Assembly: GCA_039000515.1 (NCBI GenBank)
Contig: JBCFYV010009882.1
Location: forward strand, 60,444,277 to 60,508,276
Source: Timema cristinae
Lineage: Eukaryota; Arthropoda; Insecta; Phasmatodea; Timematidae
DNA: 64,000 bases
Direction of reading: 5' to 3'
Under the pieces are notes generated by a model. That model had not been told where the DNA came from and did no database searches. It worked only from the letters and a program-made list of their open reading frames with translations. The first letter of the stretch is position 1; every line of letters begins with the position of its first letter. This document shows, one piece after another, positions 24,781-33,689 of the stretch. Made by a program: the position numbers and the translations under genes.

Positions 24781-26289
24781 TACAATATATTGAAGCTACT
24801 ATGCCTCGACCTTATTCCGATTGGTAATTTTTTAAGTACTTTTGATATTCATAGGTATACCTTTTGAATATAAGGTTATACTGTTCTTAAAATGTATTCT
24901 ATGCATTCGACACACTTGCTTGCTTTATATTATTATTATATTAATAGGTTTTTATATTCTATTAAAATTATTTTACTTAATACATTTTAATATTTTATTA
25001 AAATTAGTTTTGATTGACGAGGAAGAATGGTTAGAAAATTATACCGAATTTATTTCCTGCTAGGTTAGGGTTCAACACAAAGCGAGTGCCAGACAATCAT
25101 CAAGCGTAATCTTTTTTTCAAAAATAATCATTCTTAGTTCAAGTTTTTATTTTTTATAATTGCTATTTTGAAAATATAAGCTTAACAAAGATTTCTTCTT
25201 TCAAATGTTTATTCCTGGCAGCAAACTCTTGGAATCAGTTTCTTTATGAATCAGATGTTATAAATGTTAGCAAAATATTCCCCCACCCCAATTTTGATTT
25301 CCTTCCTCTTTCTCCCCACCCACTTCATCTAATGCATCATCCTGAAAACTCATAAAATTAAATCATGATACATTGTGAATACTGGTTAGACGCAGAACAT
25401 ATATAGTTATATCAAAATCCTTTAAATTGCCCACCCCTACTAGTAAATTTATAGGTTTGTCCTTGAGTAGTGTAAACATTATTTTGAAAGAGATAAATAA
25501 TGATCTTATCTAAAAAACCAAACCAAAGTGCTTTCTTCTTTAAAACGAGGCAATTTTTTAAAAATAAAATTGGTATTGAGTGGTAATCTTCTTGATGTGG
25601 GGTTATATCACTGCTGACATAAGAGTGGGGTTTACCTCTGTTTATAATAATCTATTGTTCATAAAGTATGGTGTGTTGCAATAGCCTTCATCTAGAAGGG
25701 AAAATGTTGTCATTGCATGCCTTCACATACACATAGATATGTAAATGACCCATTAATAAGAGGGAATCCACCTTCCATATTTGAGATTTAATGCTCCCTT
25801 TAATGTATACTACATTTTTGTAAAGGGTCGCAGCAATACCTCTATTCACCTAGCTCATGATTTTATTAGTGCCTTTCACTATAATGTGTACAATAGTGTA
25901 GACGAATTCATTTGTTTACTCTATTATATACACCAGACAAATAACTTTTCAGGTAGCTCCTCTGGTTCCATTTTGAAAATTATTTGCAGAAGAACTTGTA
26001 AACCTCTCGTCTAAATATAAGGAACCGTGGCGGGAAAATCAGTCAAAAATTTTACCTGAGAATAACAATGTTTGTTTTTTATTAAGAATAACAAAAAATG
26101 AAGATACATATTGAGAACATAATTATAATGGAATCGCGTGAAGCGCTTATCATCCATGATATTAAAATAACTCTATAGAGAATGAATGTTATCTAATTTA
26201 CAATACATATAAAAATAAATATATTTTGTAATTAAGCTGGCTGTCAGTACAAGTATGTGTTAAACATAGGAACGTGATGAACACAATTA
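24781..26289. other. AT-rich non-coding stretch
   Basis: Nothing recognised. The frames at 24842-25063 and 25781-26014 are hydrophobic or low in complexity, with no recognisable domain. Confidence 0.5.
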
Positions 26290-26403
26290 TAAATCCCAAG
26301 GTATAGATATATAGCGTCAACATGGAAGTCTAAGGTTCAAAGTTTGTATAACTCGCGCATATAGTGTGAAATGCAACAGACTCCATCATAACTCTTAACA
26401 CAC

Positions 26404-26470
<67 letters not shown>

Positions 26471-26502
26471 AACATTAGAATAAACAACTAGGAGTTAGTA
26501 TA

Positions 26503-26533
<31 letters not shown>

Positions 26534-26800
26534 AAAAAGTAGGAGTCAGTATAACATGTGCCTTCAAGTGAAACACAGTAAACATTATAATAAATCTTGA
26601 TAAATTAACATATAATCTTTGCATAGAAGCCTAACGTTTAAAGTCCGTATAACTCGCACATTTAGTGTGAAATGCAATAAACTCCATTATAAATCTCAAC
26701 AAACATATATATAGCTTAAACATTAGAACTAATAACTAGAAGTTTAATATACATGGGCCTTTAAGTGAAACGCAATAAACATAGTGTTGACCAGCATCAA
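26290..26800. repeat. Tandem dimer of about 310 bp with AT microsatellites
   Basis: GTATAACTCGCGCATATAGT (26346) is repeated as GTATAACTCGCACATTTAGT (26650). Each is followed by GTGAAATGCAA-A-ACTCCAT and each preceded by a related AAGTCTAA/AAGCCTAA block. (AT)n runs at 26408-26466 and 26516-26533 lie inside the first unit. No coding content. Confidence 0.7.
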
Positions 26801-27159
26801 TTAGAAAAATGACCTATCTTTGGACCAAATCCAAAGACTTAGATACAAGTGCCCTGAGCTCAACATTAGGTAATTTAATTAAAATAATCCCACATACAAT
26901 GCTATAAGTTAACAATACCAAAAGAAGGGACGGGTGGTAAGCCCAAGACTCAAGGTTTGCCATAGGGCGGCCAGAATATGTATATTAAATAATGAACTTT
27001 TATAAGAATTGTAATCTCACACAAGGAGACTGAAAGGTGACCGCAGTTGCAATGAACCGCGTAAAAAAGCATATCACAAAGCTAACGTTTAAAAGAATTT
27101 AAGTTCAAATCAATAATTTTGACAAAGATAACCCCCCATTACGCAGAAAATGAATTTTG

Positions 27160-27567
27160 GTTACTAAATAACAGATCCCGGCCTTAAGTTGCCGCGCACA
27201 CCTTGGTCAGTTGCCGGTACAATGGGTGACCATTGAAAGCAAATGCCCCAATATATACCCATAATTGTATTCACAGAAAGAAGTGGCAAGGGAAGGAGGG
27301 GTAGGAGGAAAGAACACAAACACAACAAGCAAAGAAGGAACTGGTAACTCATAGAAGAAACCAGAACGTCCCACCAGTGGTGGAACTCGCAACTCGACGT
27401 GGCCACGCGGAACCTCATTATTTTGTTTCTGGCTGGGCGTGGATTGATTCCTGAGCAGTCATTCAAACGAAAGCTCTCCACTTAGTCAGTTGAGTAGAGT
27501 GTCAGGGAGCGGAGGTCGGTCCATGTGCTTCAGTGCTGGAGTTCATCGGGGGGGGGGGGGGGGGGGG
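27160..27567. other. Locally GC-richer island with a 20-base G run
   Basis: Visibly richer in GC than its surroundings, with a purine-rich stretch (27290-27340) and a G run at 27548-27567. Minus-strand frames at 27164-27481 are proline/leucine-rich and overlap in two frames, and I recognise no domain. It may be part of an unidentified element. Confidence 0.35.
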
Positions 27568-28612
27568 ATAGTGTTGCCCCATTTGAATTAGCTTGAACTT
27601 GTAACTCATTACATAATGTTTGTGTTTACTTTCTCTTTAAACCCTAATAAAACTATTATTAATTTTTCTCATTTTAAAATTGAAACAAAATGAGTATTTT
27701 AAAAACTGTCTCCAAATATCAGCTACCTTTGTACTTGAGGGAAAATGAAGTTACCCCACTGTCACTTTAAAAAAGATAAATTTATATTGTTGCTAATAAT
27801 TTGTTTTCACATGTCATAAGTAAAACAGACCACTACAGTTGGCACAAGTTGATCTTTTTTTTTTTTTTTCTAGTTAATTAATTGATTAAAAATGATAGCT
27901 AAGTTCTTTAGCGCATAGTTTCATGCAGATCTTGCCCAATCAAACATCATCATCGTCGTCAAATGTTTTTTTCAAGCTTGTGGCCAGGTCACTGTAGTAA
28001 AATACCTCCATCTTCCTCAATCCTTCCACCCAATCAAACAATCTGATGTAAAAGAACAAGTAACTTAGGAATTTTGATTACCGTAGCTCCTTAATTGAAA
28101 GGAAAAGCCCGCACAAACCACTTTTAAAGAACAAAACAGTCGAGAAAATGTGGTGAAAACAAATATAAAGGTGAAAATAACTGTTGAGAAAATAATGAAT
28201 GATTAAACGAGGTAATTGGAGGCCTCATTATCAAAATTGATTATTAAACCAGTTCAGAACCATTGTGTTATTTTTTTCTGAGTAGATAAAAACATACACT
28301 ATTGAATTGAACCCCACAGACTAGGCAAGTGTAATTGTGCTTGCCTGTCAGTTTTTCTAGACTGCAGTCCAATGGTGTACACACAAATCTACTTTTGGGG
28401 CTTGAAACCACAGCCAGAATGAAATTTTGGGAAAAAGGGCATGATTGGACTTAGGGATCACACTGCCTTAACCACCAGATTCCAAAAAACCTTATGATTT
28501 CTAGATGCTTTTAGGAGCTATTTGTAGTTCTATTTATAATAACTTAAGGTAACTATTTTAAATAGTTAGTGTAAGTTCTGCAAATTACTTTTTTCTTCCT
28601 TTTGACTTTAGT
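27568..28612. other. AT-rich non-coding stretch
   Basis: Nothing recognised between the GC-richer island and R1 copy 2. Confidence 0.45.
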
Positions 28613-29003
28613 GCTCTCTTACAGGTAGGGAAAGTATTGTGATCACAAAAAAAATTGAACTCGAGATTTTGAAGAATTTCAATGCTTCATGACCCTCCGA
28701 ATCAGAAAAAGTTGTTTATGAATTTTTGTCTGTCTGTACCTTGGACCAGAGCCTAAACTATTTTACCGATCGGGCTAAAACTTGGTATTTAGAGTTTTCA
28801 TAGGGTTGTCCCGAGAGTTTTTGAGGAATTGAATATCCAACCCTAAAATTAAGGGTAGTTTACTGAAGGGCAAAAAAGAGAAAAAATAGATTTTCTCAAA
28901 ATCCGCTCTATTTATTTTGGTTAAATTTCATTTCAAAGTATTGATCAATATTATAAACAAAATGGCTACTCTCATTTTTCTCGGCAAAATTACTTTAAGG
29001 GTT

Positions 29004-29332
29004 CGGGAGCAGGCAAAATGATAGACAACAAAGTGGTCGACACGAGAGGACAAAGTGGTAGACAGCAAACTGCTAGACACGAAGAAACGACACGGACCAA
29101 GTGATCGACACGAGCTGGACCATGTGTTAGACAACCAACCGGTAGACAAAATGAAAACAATTATTTGGAAGGCTGGGTGGGTCAAGTGGCCGACACGACT
29201 TGGACCAACTGCTAGACAAGCTCATGTATAGGAGTACAAAGTGATAGACAACCAAGCGATCGACACGAGAGGACCAACTGCTCGACAAACTTTGATATCA
29301 TCCAGTTAAGAGTGGGCTAAGTGACAGAACAG
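29004..29332 (+). repeat. Left arm of the foldback element
   Basis: Holds 12 copies of a 10-bp module SYGNYMGACA (for example GTGGTCGACA, CTGCTAGACA, GTGATAGACA) plus one degenerate copy. Successive GACA cores are spaced 15, 22, 15, 31, 23 and 15 bp at the outer end. The arm ends CCAGTTAAGAGTGG, which the right arm shares. Confidence 0.85.
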
Positions 29333-29418
29333 TTAATTCAATACACGCTTGTCCTTGATTTCAAGTTATTTTCACCTACATTCTTACTTTAGCAAACCCT
29401 ACAAATATATGTCAAGTA

Positions 29419-30038
29419 GTGTAAGTATGGTTTAACCTCCTAAATAACACTGTATGCAAGGTGTAAGTATTGTTTGACCTCCTAAATAATACTGTGCTAG
29501 GTGTAAGGATATTTGACCTCCTAAATAACACTTTATGCTAGGGGTAAAGTATTGTTTGACCTCCTAAATAACACTATGCTAGGTGTAAAATATTGTTTGA
29601 CCTCCTAAATAACACTGTTTGCTAGGTTTAAGTATAGTTTGACCTCCTAAATAACACTATATGCTAGGTGTAAGTATTGTTTGACCTCCTAAATAACACT
29701 TTATGCTAGGTGTAAGTATTGTTTAACCTCTTAAATAACACTGTATGCTAGGTGTAAGTATTGTTTGACCTCCTAAATAACACTGTGCTAGGTGTAAGTA
29801 TTTTTGAACCTCCTAAATAACACTGTTTGCTAGGTCTAAGTATTGTTTGACCTCCTAAATAACACTGTTTGCTAGGTTTAAGTATTGTCTGACCTCATAA
29901 ATAACACTGTTTGCTAGGTCTAAGTATTGTTTGACCTCCTAAATAACACTATGCTAGGTGTAAGTATTGTCTGACCTCCTAAATAACGCTGTTTGCTAGG
30001 TCTAAGTATAGTCTGACCTCCTAAATAACGCTGTTTGT
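29419..30038. repeat. 38-42-bp minisatellite inside the foldback element
   Basis: Fifteen tandem copies with consensus pieces GGTGTAAGTATTGTTTGACC and TCCTAAATAACACTGTATGC, units varying in length mainly by small indels before GCTAG. No conserved reading frame. Confidence 0.92.
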
Positions 30039-30081
30039 CATACGGTCTTATAATGTTTTAGAGTAGCTTGAATAAGAGTAA

Positions 30082-30359
30082 ATGGGTGACCTAGCGGTCT
30101 AGGGGTAAGGTGTCAGACTTCTGAGCTGGCGGCCGGGGTTCAATCCTCGGTCCCGGCCCAGATTTATCTGATTACCAAACCCTTCCTTCACCTCTGACAA
30201 GACATCTTGTGAATGTGGGGAATGCCAGGCCTCCACCGTGGTTCGGATTCCACGTTAAACTGTAGGTCCTTCATTTCATCTCACAATCACCCTACCATTA
30301 CACATTAGCGTAAGTGCATATAACCCGAACGGGTAGTAAGACGCGGTGCTAATAATAAT
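30082..30359 (+). mobile_element. tRNA-derived SINE, family B, complete
   Basis: The head has GACCTAGCGGTCTAGGGGTA and a box B-like GGGGTTCAATCC. The body contains GACAAGACATCTTGTGAATG. The tail is GGGTAGTAAGACGCGGTGCT plus (AAT)n. The 11-bp duplication AATAAGAGTAA is exact (30071-30081 and 30360-30370). It inserted into the foldback interior. Confidence 0.9.
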
Positions 30360-30525
30360 AATAAGAGTAATCATTCCGACTGAGTGGATTGGGCTGATAG
30401 TTACCACCCTTGTGATTTTTACATCTAACTTTTACACTAATGCGGGATTATTTCATCTTAACTTAGCTCCTTATTCTAACCCATTAATAAACCTGGTGCT
30501 AACACAACATCAACAAAATATTCTT

Positions 30526-30725
30526 AGCTTCGATGGTTGATGGTCTAAAGCGTCATTCTCAAAATAGACTGGACTGTCAATGACGGGAATATCAGGCTTC
30601 AAATCCATCTGGGTGTATGGAGGGTGATATTTCATTAATGGTTTACATTCTCCCTACATGCAAATGAGAGTACATATCTTATAATAACAACATTTCTTCT
30701 TTAATCCATTAGTGCAATTAGAATT
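30526..30725 (+). mobile_element. SINE, family A-like, diverged
   Basis: Head GGTTGATGGTCTAAAGCG, a box B-like CAGGCTTCAAATCCATCTGG, then the family A body. The 3' tail is lost where it abuts an oppositely oriented copy. Some 80 bp before it (30420-30500) also resembles a SINE 3' end. Confidence 0.55.
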
Positions 30726-30727
30726 TT

Positions 30728-30950
30728 TTTTTGTAGCACTGTGTCTTACCACCTGTTTGGGTTATACACTTATTTACTAATTACGTTAATGTGTTGAGAA
30801 TGAGGAAGATTAAATTTATATATAGTGCAAGTGAATTTGCGTGGTGGCAGGGTGGAAAACCTTTTTTAAGAAAAATCACCCTCACGGTACCTGGCAGAAT
30901 CGAACCATGATCATAAGCTACCAGCTTAGTTTCTGGCAGTTGCTCTTTTA
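30728..30950 (-). mobile_element. SINE, family A-like, minus strand
   Basis: Begins GTAGCACTGTGTCTTACCAC, the complement of the common tail, and ends with the complement of a box B-like segment (GCAGAATCGAACCATGATC). It lies tail-to-tail with the preceding copy. Confidence 0.6.
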
Positions 30951-31344
30951 TATAAAATATTATTTCATCTTGTTAGTTCTTAAAGTATGATTTTACCATT
31001 TATAACAAAACGTTTGTCTACGTTCCTCAGATCCGATAATTAGTTTCATTCAGAGAAACATTCATTATTTTCAGATACCAGATTGTATGTATCAAAACCT
31101 ATTATTTATTTGAAATTATAACTAAACTAGTGTTAGAAAATATGTTTTGAAGAGTGCAATGTTAAGTAAATTATTAAAATTATAAACACGATGGTTTAAG
31201 TTTATACACATATAAGGGACCTCACCCTTTATGAACTAGTTAAATCTAGGGTGTCGGGAGGGCAGCAATTTCTAGGAGGATCCAGACCATCCTTATACCC
31301 AACTCTCTAAGCCCATATTTATCACTTTGTTAGTTTTGAAATAA

Positions 31345-31705
31345 CTTGTCTGTCACTTGAGCCACTCTTAACTGGATTCATCTGATGTTTGTCGAGCAGT
31401 TGGTCCTCTCGTGTCGACCGCTTGGCTGTCTATCACTTTGTCCTCTTATATGGGAGCTTGTCTATCACATGGTCCAGCTCGTGTCGATCACTTGGTCCAT
31501 GTCGTTTCTGCGTGTCTAGCAGTTGGTCTTTTTACAGATTTGTTCTCTCGTGTCGATCGCTTGGTTGTCTATCACTTTGTACTCCTATACATGAGCTTGT
31601 CTAGCAGTTGGTCCAAGTCGTGTCGGCCACTTGACCCACCCAGCCCTCCAAATATTTTTTTATAGCTTGTCGAGCAGTTTGTTGTCTAGCAGTTTGTATG
31701 GTGCC
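31345..31705 (-). repeat. Right arm of the foldback element
   Basis: On the complementary strand, 13 GACA-ended modules of the same form as in the left arm. The order is partly permuted: one segment (GCTCATGTATAGGAGTACAA) matches the left arm directly, while the CTGGACCATGTG-AGACAAG segment is placed differently. The outermost end complement is GGCACCATACAAACTGCTAG. Confidence 0.85.
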
Positions 31706-31876
31706 TAAGGGTTCCGGTCTGATGCGTAAATTCTCATTTTTTTTATCGCATCTCCAAAACTATTTGAGATATGAAATTACTTATCATTGCAAATATGTAG
31801 GTCTATTTATAATACAAATATTTATTTGAAGCCTATTTCTATAAAACCAATAATTTTCAAGCTAAACTGAAACACT

Positions 31877-31937
<61 letters not shown>

Positions 31938-33689
31938 CTTTTCTACCACAATCAAGTATTGCCACCGTAAAAAAAAAAAACCGAGATGTTGATGGATGTC
32001 AATGTTTCATGACCCCCAAAAAGTGGTTTTTGCAGTGCCATCTGTCTGTGTGTCTGTTTAACCCTAAAATTGAGTAGGTTAGTAAAGGGTGAAAAGAGAG
32101 AGCCAGTTTCGTTCAAAATTCAGATCTGGGTGTTGATTAAGAGTATAAACAAAATTGAGATTTTCATTTTCCTATAAAAATGACTTTTAGAATACTTTAC
32201 AGAAGCGGACATTTCATTATTTCCGCAACTATTTAAGATACTAAATAACTCATCATTGCAAAATTGTTGTACTTTTAATGATAAAATACTTTTATTTGAA
32301 ATATATCTTTATAAAACCAATAGTTTCGGAGATATTGGCAAATACATTAATACAATTTTCTGAGCTTTAGTTGTACAGATGTACTAGTTAAGTTTTAACA
32401 CAAAAATTCTCTAAATCCATAGAGTAAGTAGATAAGTAAGTCTCAAAAAGTTTAGGTTGTTTTTCCTATTAGCAAAGTAAGGAAGAATATCATGTCAGAA
32501 TGAACAAAGTAACACTTTTGTAAACAAGAGAATATAAATGAAAATAGCACACAACACTACATGCTGATCTTGGAGGTAACGTGCATCCAGCAAGACAAGA
32601 AACAAAGAGGTAGGTCATGTGCGCATTCATACCATCCGTGAATGTGGGTATGCGCATGAGCAGATGACGACACTAGTTGTGAGCCGAGACTCGTAAACAA
32701 ATGTTCCCAGCATAGCCTATGGTGTTGTCCTGACTCCTGACATTTTCTTTAACCACTTAGGGGAAATGTTTGTACAGCAATGATCTATTTCTATCATTTT
32801 AGACTCAATAGTCAATATTTACCTTTTTTATTGGTCTAAATTTATAAATGAGGCATTTAATAAAAATGCGATAACCATACGATGTGCAACCCCTAATAAA
32901 ATATATAAATCCTTAACTGGAAGTCGAAATTTTAATATAAAATATGGACCCAATATCGATATATTTTTTTTGGGTCCAAATTTACTATTGAGGAATTTAA
33001 TTCTTTAAGAAGAAAATCATAAAATTTAAATCCGAGAGTCAAAAAATGTTTAACCAAAGCATAACGCTATTTTTTCTCGGGTCTGGTAGTATATTTATTT
33101 TGTTTAACATATATTATGAGTTTTGAGTAAATATCTCTATTTTTAAACAATGGAGTGAGAAAGTCAGTGCGGAGTTCCGTACTATTTATTTTTCTTTTCT
33201 TTACATTCTTTTTTTTATATAATAGTTAATTATTTTTTAAAAACACTGAAATGTGTTAAATTTATTAAATATTTTAAAAGGCAGTTTTATTTCGATCTCG
33301 AGAATTGTTTTAATAACATTTGCTCTTGATTAATTTGCTAACTACGGTTTTTGAATGTATCTTACTAATATTATAAATGTGAAAGTTTGTGTGTTTGGAT
33401 GTTTGTTGCTCAATCACGCCAAAACTGCTGAACGTATTCGAATGAAACTTGGTAGGTAGGTAAAGTATGTCCTTGAATAACATATAGGACTATTCCCAAC
33501 CTTTGATTTTACATTGATTTTAAAATACTAATGTTTAAATATTTTGCAGGTTAGATGCTACTGCCAGTCATTTGCTATTTTTATGTTAAAAGTTCAATAC
33601 TATTTTTTTTCATAAGTTGGTAGAGTATGTCTCGGAACAACATTACATTAATTTTACATGCATTAGAATACGATGCAGCCATAGGCTCA

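Larger units (their letters stand above)
29004..31705. mobile_element. Foldback-type DNA element with modular terminal arms
   Basis: A 2,702-bp insertion in repeat R1 with an exact 8-bp target duplication, TAAGGGTT, at 28996-29003 and 31706-31713. R1 copy 1 shows the uninterrupted site. Long inverted arms (29004-29332 and 31345-31705) consist of iterated modules ending in GACA, rearranged between the two arms. The interior holds a 38-42-bp minisatellite, three SINEs and about 400 bp of unassigned sequence, with no transposase frame. Long TIRs made of internal repeats resemble Drosophila Foldback and Galileo. An 8-bp duplication is also used by hAT and P elements, so superfamily is open. Confidence 0.82.
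28613..33191. repeat. Interspersed repeat R1, copy 2, interrupted by a foldback element
   Basis: 28613-29003 and 31714-33191 together align to R1 copy 1. The interruption is the foldback element plus one copy of its 8-bp duplication. Copy 2 also has about 400 bp (32330-32735) with no counterpart in copy 1, either an insertion here or a deletion there. An (AT)n tract at 31879-31934 is expanded relative to the short TATATATA at the same place in copy 1. Confidence 0.8.

Noticed and set aside
27164..27481. 105-residue minus-strand ORF
   Set aside because: Proline/leucine-rich low complexity, overlapped by another open frame on the same strand, no recognised motif.
29419..30038. CRISPR-like array
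   Set aside because: Units are contiguous with no unique spacers. This is a minisatellite in eukaryotic DNA.
31389..31665. Cysteine/serine-rich ORFs in the foldback right arm
   Set aside because: They are translations of the repeated GACA modules and have mirror images in the left arm (28928-29185, minus strand).
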